A stretch of 64,000 bases of DNA from Shewanella sp. HN-41 (GTDB lineage: Bacteria; Pseudomonadota; Gammaproteobacteria; Enterobacterales; Shewanellaceae), in assembly GCF_000217915.1 (NCBI RefSeq), contig NZ_AFOZ01000028.1, forward strand, positions 1-64,000. Reading direction: 5' to 3'. Shown piece after piece: positions 57,037-64,000 of this stretch. Numbering within the stretch: the stretch's first letter is position 1; each line of letters begins with the position of its first letter. The notes under the pieces are model-generated. The model was not told the origin of the DNA and made no database searches. It saw only the letters and a program-made list of their open reading frames with translations. A program made the position numbers and the translations under genes.

Positions 57037-57791
57037 CAGCGTCATCATGGTAGAGCAGATCATTGGCTAAGGTTTCGGCATCAATTTGTGCTAGCCCGCG
57101 ATCGACTATGTCCCGCCAACGACGACCTTCATCATTGTTTCTAAAGGCAATATAAAGCTGTTTATTTGCAAGAAGCTGCCGATTGATTTGAAGCTTATCG
57201 ACCACTGGCTGCAGGGTTTTCTGTTTCAATAAGTAATACAGCACATTCACATCGATTACTGCTGCATCAACACGGCCTGCGGCCACTTTTTTTAATATTA
57301 TGTTCATCCGAAGTGACGGCTTCTACGGGTTGGACACCCGAAACAATCATGCTATCGAGCACATCAGTGTTCACATAATCTTTTACGACACCTAAAGTGT
57401 AGCGATTAAGATCTGCCACATGATGCCAACTGATAGGATGGGATTTTTGCTCAACCAATCCCAATGGGCTAGTGCCAATGGATTTAGAAAAAATAAACTT
57501 TTCAGTCTCATAGTAGTATTCAGGAAAATAACCTAGGTAATCTGTGCTAGGCATAGTGGCCAATTTAACCGCGCGACTCCAGGGATAAAAGTCCACTTTT
57601 AATTCGTGCCCCATGACTTTAAGTGCCGCTCGTGTAACCGCAATACTCGCGCCCTGCTGCGTTAATTGTTGTCCTGAATAAGGGGGCCAAAGCAAAGAGG
57701 TCAGCACTAAGGTGTCGGCCCTAGCAGCAGTCATAGACAAGCCAATGAAAAACAAGGCGTGACAAAGGAGTGCTAAACACCGTCTAACCAT
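57026..57791 (-). pseudogene. Periplasmic solute-binding protein (family 3), frameshifted
   Basis: A signal peptide (ending TAARAD) and a type II periplasmic-binding fold (LVLTSLLWPPYSGQ, FYPWSRAVKLA, SFTCDY-like lobe) are encoded from 57791. The frame ends at 57267; the second lobe (KKVAAGRVDAAVIDVNVLYYLL) continues in another frame to 57026. The run of seven A at 57287-57293 should be six, which restores a 254-residue protein. No permease gene is adjacent, so it may serve as a stand-alone sensor or binding protein. Confidence 0.82.
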
Positions 57792-57918
57792 ACTAACTCC
57801 TTACCATAATGGGCTTATCTACTTTAAGTAATCGTTAACATCGAGAAATACTTCTCCTCGTTTAGTATAAGCCTGTCGTCACTATGGGAAAGTGAAGATT
57901 TATGACAAATTATAGAAC

Positions 57919-57941
57919 TCAAGCCGCATGATGCGGCTTGA
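57919..57941. repeat. Perfect 11-bp inverted repeat upstream of the solute-binding gene side
   Basis: TCAAGCCGCAT and ATGCGGCTTGA flank one G, between the acyl-CoA synthetase stop and the solute-binding gene start, both on the minus strand. It lies where a terminator of the acyl-CoA synthetase gene would be, though no T tract follows. Confidence 0.6.
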
Positions 57942-57984
57942 AAAGGGCATCATCAAAATAGTATCAGGTTAAACGCGGTAGCGT

Positions 57985-59712
57985 TTACGCATTAATGTCT
58001 TGATGTAGTTCTTGATACATAAGCTCACGCATTTTGAATTTTTGGATTTTACCAGTGACAGTCATAGGATACTGATCCACAAATTTGATATAGCGCGGCA
58101 CCTTAAAGTAGGCAAACTTCTCGGTGAGAAAATGCCGAATATCCGCCTCAGAAATCGTTGCCCCTGAGCGAACCTTGATCCAAGCACAGACTTCCTCACC
58201 ATATTTATCGCTTTGTACCCCAAAGACCGCCGCATCCTGAACATCTTTATGGGTGTAGAGCTTCTCTTCAATTTCACGGGGATAAATGTTCTCGCCACCG
58301 CGAATGATCATATCTTTAATGCGGCCAACAATTTGCACATAGCCTTGCTCATCCATTTGGCCAATATCACCCGAATGCAACCAACCTTCACTGTCAATGG
58401 TGGCCGCCGTTTTGTCGGGATCGTTCCAATAACACTGCATAATGCAATACCCGCGACTACAGACTTCACCGGGTTGATTAATCGGCAACACCTCACCAAA
58501 TTCATCGACGATTTTCACTTCGGTATGGGGCAATGCACGTCCCACAGTCAACACCCGTTTTTCGACGGGGGAATCAATTTCAGTAATATGATTGAGCGGA
58601 CTGCATTCAGTCTGGCCGTAACCAATAAGTACCTCCTGCATATACATCAGGTTCTGTACCCGGCGCATCACCTCTTCTGGACAAGTTGCCCCCGCCATGA
58701 CACCAGTTCGCAGAGAACGCAAATCAAAACGCGTAAATTCTGGGTGTTCAAGTTCGGCAATAAACATGGTTGGTACACCATGTAAGGCAGTACAGCGTTC
58801 ATTTTCAACAACTTGCAAGGTAATAAGCGGATCAAAGGACTCCCCTGGGAACACGGCCGCAGCCCCCTTAGCTAGACACACTAAGTTACCAAGCACCATG
58901 CCAAAACAATGGTATAAGGGAACGGGGATGCAAAGTTTATCGTGACAGGTAAATTTCATCGCCTCTGCGACTAAATAACCATTATTCAAAATGTTATGGT
59001 GCGATAGGGTCGCGCCTTTCGGGCTGCCCGTGGTGCCTGATGTAAACTGAATATTAATGGCATCGAGCGGACTTAATTCCTTACCTATCCTCTCGAGCGT
59101 TGCCTTGTCATCGGCGGTCACATCGACGAGCAGGTCATCAAAATTCAGCATGCCGACGGATTTTTCAGCGCCCATGCGGATCACAAACTCGAGATCAGGA
59201 ACGGCTTTAGCTTGTAATTTACCCGCGGGACAAGAAGTTAGCTCAGGCGCTAATTCGTATAGCATTTCGAGGTAATTGCTGGATTTAAACCTAGCGGCAC
59301 AAATTAGCGCACGGCACCCCACATTAGTTAAGGCATACTGCAATTCTTCAGGACGATAAGCAGGATTAATACATACCATAATGGCGCCAATTTTAGCGGT
59401 CGCATATTGGGTTAGGCACCATTCAATATTATTAGGCGACCAAATCCCCACCCTATCACCGGGTTTGATCCCAAGCTTCAACAACCCCGTCGCGAGCGCG
59501 TCGATTTGCGCGAGATACTGACGATAATTCCAACGAATATTTTGATGGTGAACCACTACGGCGAGCTGATCGGGGTAAGCTTTAGCAATATCATCCAAAT
59601 ATTGGCCTATGGTTTTATCGACCAGCTCGGGGGTTATTACACCACGAAACTCGCTGTATTTGAGTGAGACTGGCTTGAGGTAATCACTTACTTGGTGAGT
59701 TGAAACAGACAT
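57985..59712 (-). CDS. AMP-binding acyl-CoA synthetase
   Basis: A 575-residue ANL-family ligase that activates a carboxylic acid through acyl-AMP to acyl-CoA. The P-loop IQFTSGTTGSPKGATLSHHN, the motif YGQTECSP, the hinge VGRIKDMIIRGGENIYPREIE and the C-terminal catalytic Lys in TGKIQKFKMRELM are present. The sequence type is that of medium-chain or branched-chain acyl-CoA synthetases seen near leucine-degradation genes in related bacteria; the substrate is not certain. Confidence 0.92.
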   Translation of the reverse strand: MSVSTHQVSDYLKPVSLKYSEFRGVITPELVDKTIGQYLDDIAKAYPDQLAVVVHHQNIRWNYRQYLAQIDALATGLLKLGIKPGDRVGIWSPNNIEWCLTQYATAKIGAIMVCINPAYRPEELQYALTNVGCRALICAARFKSSNYLEMLYELAPELTSCPAGKLQAKAVPDLEFVIRMGAEKSVGMLNFDDLLVDVTADDKATLERIGKELSPLDAINIQFTSGTTGSPKGATLSHHNILNNGYLVAEAMKFTCHDKLCIPVPLYHCFGMVLGNLVCLAKGAAAVFPGESFDPLITLQVVENERCTALHGVPTMFIAELEHPEFTRFDLRSLRTGVMAGATCPEEVMRRVQNLMYMQEVLIGYGQTECSPLNHITEIDSPVEKRVLTVGRALPHTEVKIVDEFGEVLPINQPGEVCSRGYCIMQCYWNDPDKTAATIDSEGWLHSGDIGQMDEQGYVQIVGRIKDMIIRGGENIYPREIEEKLYTHKDVQDAAVFGVQSDKYGEEVCAWIKVRSGATISEADIRHFLTEKFAYFKVPRYIKFVDQYPMTVTGKIQKFKMRELMYQELHQDINA

Positions 59713-59835
59713 TTAGGCCTCCGTGCATTTATTATTATGGTTAGCGAACACCAAACTAACCAATCCACGGATTAGGTCACAAGTAAAAAAACACCTTATT
59801 AGACTAAAGAATATGGCAATCCATTCGCCATAGGT

Positions 59836-60234
59836 TTAACGATTGATAAATTCAAAATGTGTATCCGATTTAGATACATTCAAACTTTGGAGCCGTTCAA
59901 CAATTGCCAGCAAAATACCTTGGCGACGCATATTTTCTAACACGCCGGGACTAAAGACTTCTAAGCGTGTCATCGCGGTTAACAACAGTTTGCATTGGGC
60001 AATACTTGCATCGCGAATATAGGCGGGTTTGTCGACTAAGTAACTGTTATTGTACCAATAATCCCAGGTAAAATTCGCTAATAACCAGCCTTGAGTGGTC
60101 AAATCGTTGATGAATTCCAACATGCGATCATGGTGTAAACTCACATCGCCCGCGGTAAGATCTTTAAGATATTTAGCGTACAAACCACAGTCAGACGTCA
60201 TTGTTGAAGTTACCGTCATTGTTGAAGTTACCAT
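59836..60234 (-). CDS. Conserved protein of unknown function with N-terminal tandem repeat
   Basis: A 132-residue soluble protein with several tryptophans and tyrosines (NFTWDYWYNNSYLVDKPAYIRDA). The ATG at 60234 has GAGG 6 nt upstream. Its first codons contain a perfect 18-bp duplication giving VTSTMT twice; each copy also brings an ATG. I do not recognise the family. Confidence 0.68.
   Translation of the reverse strand: MVTSTMTVTSTMTSDCGLYAKYLKDLTAGDVSLHHDRMLEFINDLTTQGWLLANFTWDYWYNNSYLVDKPAYIRDASIAQCKLLLTAMTRLEVFSPGVLENMRRQGILLAIVERLQSLNVSKSDTHFEFINR
60197..60232 (-). repeat. Two perfect 18-bp tandem repeats at a gene start
   Basis: GTCATTGTTGAAGTTACC occurs twice head to tail on the plus strand within the first codons of the minus-strand gene. 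The unit is a multiple of three, so copy changes keep the frame. Confidence 0.92.
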
Positions 60235-60488
60235 AGTGCACCTCATTGATTTGGGTTATCAAAGAGCCAGTGAACCAGCTCGAAATTGACGTTTTGTCTA
60301 ATACATTGAAAGCTGCATAAGGCATACCAAACATCATTGATGTCCACAGGGTAAGCCGCGCTATCTGAACAGCAACTTAATCAAGCCAACAATAGCCATA
60401 CATACGGTTAATTAGGGTACGAGGTGAGATTAAGTTAAACTCAATGGCATTAAAGCGATTAACTGACAAGAGCCGTGAAGGAAACAAG

Positions 60489-60953
60489 ATGAACTATTGG
60501 CTTATGAAATCAGAGCCCGATGAATTCAGCATCGATGATCTTAAGGCTTGCCCGAACCAAACCGAAGCTTGGTTTGGCATTCGTAACTATCAGGCACGTA
60601 ATTTTATGCGTGACGCCATGCAAATTGGCGACAAAGTGTTTTTTTATCACTCAAGTTGCAAGGTCCCAGGAGTTGTGGGGGTTGCCGAAGTGGTGACACA
60701 GGCCTATCCCGACAGTAGCGCCTTTGATCCCGAATCAAAATATTTCGACCCTAAGTCCGCTCCTGATAAGCCAAGATGGCTTAGAGTCGATATTCGTTTT
60801 GTCGAAAAATTTAATCATATTATCCCCTTAAGTCTGATTAAAAGTCTGCCGCAACTATCGGATATGTACTTAGTCTCTAAGGGAGCTCGGCTTAGCATTC
60901 AACCCGTAACGGCCGAACAATGGCAGGCGGTACTCATGTTGACCCGCCAATAA
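60489..60953 (+). CDS. EVE domain-containing protein
   Basis: A 154-residue PUA-like EVE domain: MNYWLMKSEPDEFSIDDL, WFGIRNYQARNFMRD and VFFYHSSCKVPGVVGVAEV are the family landmarks. EVE domains bind modified bases; YTH relatives read N6-methyladenosine. I chose the ATG at 60489 (GGA upstream), which fits the family N-terminus; a frame from 60444 is longer by 15 residues. Confidence 0.92.
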   Translation: MNYWLMKSEPDEFSIDDLKACPNQTEAWFGIRNYQARNFMRDAMQIGDKVFFYHSSCKVPGVVGVAEVVTQAYPDSSAFDPESKYFDPKSAPDKPRWLRVDIRFVEKFNHIIPLSLIKSLPQLSDMYLVSKGARLSIQPVTAEQWQAVLMLTRQ

Positions 60954-61037
60954 ACCCGATGACATAGTCTGTTCAGCTAAGATTCATTTAGACTAAACTA
61001 TTGTCACTGTATCAACTAAACGCCTTTTGGAGCATTG

Positions 61038-61376
61038 ATGAATAAATTAACCCCAGTGATTATCACAGGCCTAGCATTCAGCCTAATGGCCCCCATGCTA
61101 GCCTTTGCTAAACATGACAATGAACAGGGCAAGAAAGACAAAGACTTACCGCCAGGATTACAGAAAAAAGTTGATCGTGGAGAGCCCCTGCCACCGGGTT
61201 GGCAGAAGAAACTTCACCGCGGTGATATTCTTGACTATGACATCTATGACCGTGGCCGTATTGTCGTTCCTTTAGATAAAGATGGCCGGATCAGCATTCA
61301 AGTCGAAGGTTCTATCATTAAGTTAGATGAAAAAAGCCGTCAAATTCTCGATATAGTCAATATCATTACCGATTAA
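61038..61376 (+). CDS. Secreted RcnB-like protein
   Basis: A 112-residue periplasmic protein with a signal peptide ending AFA at about residue 24, then a segment LPPGLQKKVDRGEPLPPGWQKKL repeated in form (two PPG-x-QKK units) and a C-terminal RcnB-like fold (VVPLDKDGRISIQVEGSII). RcnB proteins take part in nickel/cobalt homeostasis in E. coli, but this short form need not. The ATG at 61038 has GGAG 5 nt upstream. Confidence 0.72.
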   Translation: MNKLTPVIITGLAFSLMAPMLAFAKHDNEQGKKDKDLPPGLQKKVDRGEPLPPGWQKKLHRGDILDYDIYDRGRIVVPLDKDGRISIQVEGSIIKLDEKSRQILDIVNIITD

Positions 61377-61392
61377 TGATAATAAAACTTAC

Positions 61393-61420
61393 AGGTAGCA
61401 CGCCCAATCGGCGTGCACCT
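61393..61420. terminator. Bidirectional terminator between the RcnB-like gene and the LysR gene
   Basis: AGGT-a-GCACGCC pairs with GGCGTGC-ACCT around a five-base loop. A short T-rich tail follows on each strand (TAATTT on plus, TTTTATT after 10 nt on minus). It lies between convergent genes. Confidence 0.6.
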
Positions 61421-61424
61421 TAAT

Positions 61425-62339
61425 TTATCCTAAACCGACACCATTAAACTGCTCTGCCTTAGCAAACTCCTCTAAAATCAATTCTGTAAAGAGTTGCCCT
61501 GCACGCCCTAATGGCCTTTCTAACGTCGAAACTAACTGTGGAATAAAGGTGTAACGGCTCCCACCGACAAAATCAATTTCAACTAATTCCCCCTTAGCTA
61601 ACTCTTCTTGTACTAAGAAATCCGGCAACCAACCAAAGCCCAGTCCCTTTAATAAGGCGTTTTTCTTCATAATAAAACCAGAAAGATAAAACACTTTATC
61701 GCCGCCAAACTGCATTTCATCCCGATAGCTTTTATTCGGTGATGAGTCTTCTATGGTCAATTCCACATGTTGCTGCAATTCGGGCAAGCTAATTTCTTTA
61801 ATTACCGCGAGGGGATGGGATGCACTCGCCACGAGAATACTGGTGATTGCGGGCAACGGCTGCGGATGGTAGTAAGGGCCAGTACGGTAATCTTTCACCA
61901 GCATAAGGTCGGCATTATCCCGTTCGAATCTATGCTGTACGCCGCCTAAAAACTCCATATTGAGTTGGATTTTTGTAGGGATCTGATGCTCCGCCATACG
62001 CTTAAGCGCCGTCATTATCGGCTCCATGGGTAGGGCTCCATCTATGACTAATTCCAGCTTGGGCTCCCAGCCCTCACTAAAACGACTAGCTAAATGTTCA
62101 ATATTTGCAAGGTGTTGCAATAACCTTTGCCCTTCGGCCAAGATCACCCGTCCTTCTGATGTCAATTCTGCCCGGTATTGTTCGCGACTAAAAAGCGATA
62201 CGCCTAAGTGCTCCTCTAACTTTTTAACTTGATAACTCACCGCCGATTGCGCCTTGTGTAACCGATCCGCCGCCTTGGCAAAACTGCCCTCTTCCACCAG
62301 CACCTGCAACACATTAAAAGCCTCAATATCGATACGCAT
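61425..62339 (-). CDS. LysR family transcriptional regulator
   Basis: A 304-residue LysR protein with the N-terminal helix-turn-helix (FNVLQVLVEEGSFAKAADRLHKAQSAVSYQVKKLEEHLGVSLF) and a substrate-binding domain (about 90-300). It is divergent from hmgA-hppD, so control of homogentisate and tyrosine breakdown is likely but inferred from position. I use the ATG at 62339 with AAGGAG 5 nt upstream; a GTG at 62345 sits on that site. Confidence 0.9.
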   Translation of the reverse strand: MRIDIEAFNVLQVLVEEGSFAKAADRLHKAQSAVSYQVKKLEEHLGVSLFSREQYRAELTSEGRVILAEGQRLLQHLANIEHLASRFSEGWEPKLELVIDGALPMEPIMTALKRMAEHQIPTKIQLNMEFLGGVQHRFERDNADLMLVKDYRTGPYYHPQPLPAITSILVASASHPLAVIKEISLPELQQHVELTIEDSSPNKSYRDEMQFGGDKVFYLSGFIMKKNALLKGLGFGWLPDFLVQEELAKGELVEIDFVGGSRYTFIPQLVSTLERPLGRAGQLFTELILEEFAKAEQFNGVGLG

Positions 62340-62551
62340 GTTCACTCCTTGGCCGTCACGTAAACACTACGATTCGTAAAGATTAGAATACCATCTATTT
62401 TTAGATTAAGATAACAGATTTATTATTCTTTTTTTGTTCATCTAAGCAACTAAATTGATAAGAAGATCACATAACAATAACGACAAGCGATGTAGGGCAA
62501 CTCACACCATCGTTTAAATCGAGAATACTGCTGCTAAATCAAGGATCCACC

Positions 62552-63712
62552 ATGCCATTTTATGTGAAACAAGGCCAAATACCCCAAAAGCGCCATATCG
62601 CATTTGAAAAGGAAAACGGCGAGCTATACCGTGAAGAGCTTTTCTCTACCCATGGTTTTTCCAATATTTATTCCAATAAATACCACCACAATATGCCGAC
62701 CAAGGCGTTGGAAGTCGCCCCTTACAGCCTAAGTCATGGTGCGAATTGGGAAGACTCGCTGGTGCAGAACTATAAACTCGACTCCCGTGAAGCCGATCAT
62801 GAAGGCAACTTCTTTAGCGCCCGCAACAAGATTTTTTATAACAATGATGTGGCCCTTTATACTGCTAAAGTGACCACAGATACCGATGAGTTTTACCGTA
62901 ACGCCTACGCCGATGAAGTGGTTTTTGTTCATCAAGGTGAAGGCACACTCCTGAGTGAATACGGCACTATTAGCGTACAAAAGTGGGATTACTTAGTCAT
63001 CCCCCGCGGCACGACTTATCAGCTTAAATTCAATGATTACAGTAATGTACGTTTATTTGTGATCGAAGCATTCTCTATGGTGGAAGTGCCTAAACATTTT
63101 CGTAATGAATATGGTCAGTTGCTCGAATCCGCCCCCTACTGCGAACGGGATATTCGTGTACCGAGTTTACAAGCGGCAGTGGTTGAACGCGGCGCCTTCC
63201 CCTTAGTGTGTAAATTTGGCGATAAGTACCAACTCACCACACTCGAGTGGCATCCCTTTGACTTAGTGGGTTGGGACGGTTGTGTCTACCCTTGGGCATT
63301 CAACATCACCGAATACGCCCCTAAGGTAGGTAAAATTCATTTGCCGCCGTCGGATCACTTAGTGTTCACCGCCCATAATTTTGTGGTGTGTAATTTTGTG
63401 CCACGCCCATACGACTTCCACCCCAAGGCCATTCCAGCACCCTATTACCATAACAATATCGACAGTGATGAGGTCCTATATTATGTGGACGGCGATTTTA
63501 TGAGCCGCACAGGGATAGAAGCGGGTTATATCACCTTACATCAAAAAGGTGTTGCCCACGGGCCACAACCGGGTCGCACCGAAGCCTCTATCGGCAAGAA
63601 AGACACCTATGAATATGCAGTGATGGTGGACACCTTCGCCCCACTGAAATTAACCGAACATGTACAAAATTGCATGAGCAAAGACTACAACCGCTCTTGG
63701 CTAGAAAACTAG
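62552..63712 (+). CDS. hmgA: Homogentisate 1,2-dioxygenase
   Basis: It opens the ring of homogentisate to maleylacetoacetate in tyrosine degradation, using Fe(II). The protein is a 386-residue cupin-type enzyme; the region HLPPSDHLVFTAHNFVVCNFVPRP and YYHNNIDSDEVLYYVDGDF carries the expected His/Glu ligand segments. AGGA lies 6 nt before the ATG. It is followed after 73 bp by hppD, giving a tyrosine catabolic operon, with a LysR gene divergent. Its form is the short, Shewanella/Pseudoalteromonas-like type. Confidence 0.9.
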   Translation: MPFYVKQGQIPQKRHIAFEKENGELYREELFSTHGFSNIYSNKYHHNMPTKALEVAPYSLSHGANWEDSLVQNYKLDSREADHEGNFFSARNKIFYNNDVALYTAKVTTDTDEFYRNAYADEVVFVHQGEGTLLSEYGTISVQKWDYLVIPRGTTYQLKFNDYSNVRLFVIEAFSMVEVPKHFRNEYGQLLESAPYCERDIRVPSLQAAVVERGAFPLVCKFGDKYQLTTLEWHPFDLVGWDGCVYPWAFNITEYAPKVGKIHLPPSDHLVFTAHNFVVCNFVPRPYDFHPKAIPAPYYHNNIDSDEVLYYVDGDFMSRTGIEAGYITLHQKGVAHGPQPGRTEASIGKKDTYEYAVMVDTFAPLKLTEHVQNCMSKDYNRSWLEN

Positions 63713-63785
63713 CCCTAAGTCACCAAGGCTCCCTCTGGAGCAATAAGAGTGATGGCGTGTTGAACAAATAAACGAGGAAAAGATC

Positions 63786-64000
63786 ATGGCAAGCGAACTC
63801 AATCCACTGGGCTTATTAGGTATCGAATTCACCGAATTCGCCAGCCCTGATACCGATTTTATGCACAAAGTCTTTATCGACTTTGGTTTTCCCTGCTGAA
63901 AAAAGCCAAGAACAAAGACATTCTCTATTACAAACAAAATGATATTAACTTCCTGCTCAACACTGAGCGCGAAGGATTTTCGGCTCAATTTGCCAAATCC
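63786..64000 (+). pseudogene. hppD: 4-hydroxyphenylpyruvate dioxygenase, partial and frameshifted
   Basis: The ATG at 63786 has GAGG 8 nt upstream and the protein starts MASELNPLGLLGIEFTEFAS, typical of bacterial HPPD, which makes homogentisate from 4-hydroxyphenylpyruvate. After FGF the frame hits TGA at 63894; the next frame continues LLKKAKNKDILYYKQNDINFLLNTE. One T missing from the T4 run at 63887-63890 explains the break. The gene continues past the right edge. Confidence 0.85.

Noticed and set aside
62346..62551. LysR or TyrR binding box in the LysR-hmgA intergenic region
   Set aside because: No convincing T-N11-A palindrome or TGTAAA-N6-TTTACA was found by eye.

Overview
The window is a stretch of a gammaproteobacterial chromosome, most likely Shewanella. 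The 5' end of 16S rRNA at the left edge, the gene content (CheV, HmgA/HPPD, RpoE/ChrR pair, many c-di-GMP and chemotaxis genes, TonB receptor) and the protein sequences fit Shewanella, perhaps the putrefaciens/oneidensis side of the genus; this is from memory of the families, not a search. No phage, insertion sequence, integrase or CRISPR array was seen.

Layout. 1-4.4 kb: start of an rRNA operon on the minus strand with promoter and boxA, gmhB directly upstream as in E. coli, a GntR regulator plus FabH-like synthase, an LRAT-like protein and tRNA-Pro(GGG). 4.8-9.1 kb: a membrane diguanylate cyclase, a membrane-anchored hydrolase and an unknown protein. 9.2-21.9 kb: a housekeeping block on the minus strand (nadE; gsk, hemH, adk, cnoX, htpG, recR, ybaB, dnaX, apt, ybaN) that largely keeps the E. 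coli order; dnaX needs a -1 shift on a run of eight A to make tau. 22-24.3 kb: an HvfABC/bufferin-type RiPP metallophore cluster, and beside it a 40-residue membrane protein gene with a CRP-like site. 24.6-46.6 kb: dusC, a DksA-like protein, a TonB receptor and UshA, esterase, M1 peptidase, SlyD, MltB, CheV, an ECF sigma factor with its ChrR anti-sigma factor, and several conserved unknowns.

46.8-57.8 kb looks more accessory: an orphan ECF sigma gene, a broken membrane protein, a broken EAL protein, a broken OlsF-type ornithine-lipid synthase, a TetR regulator divergent from a CMD/DinB/NRDE gene set, an MCP and a broken solute-binding protein. The same palindrome (TTGAAC-N4-GTTCAA) precedes both the TetR gene and the orphan sigma gene. 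58-64 kb: acyl-CoA synthetase, small unknowns, EVE protein, and a LysR regulator divergent from hmgA-hppD (tyrosine/homogentisate breakdown).

Caution: four genes (EAL protein, OlsF, solute-binding protein, hppD) are each broken by one base in a homopolymer, and the dnaX shift is also on a homopolymer. This can mean sequencing or assembly errors, so pseudogene claims need read-level support.
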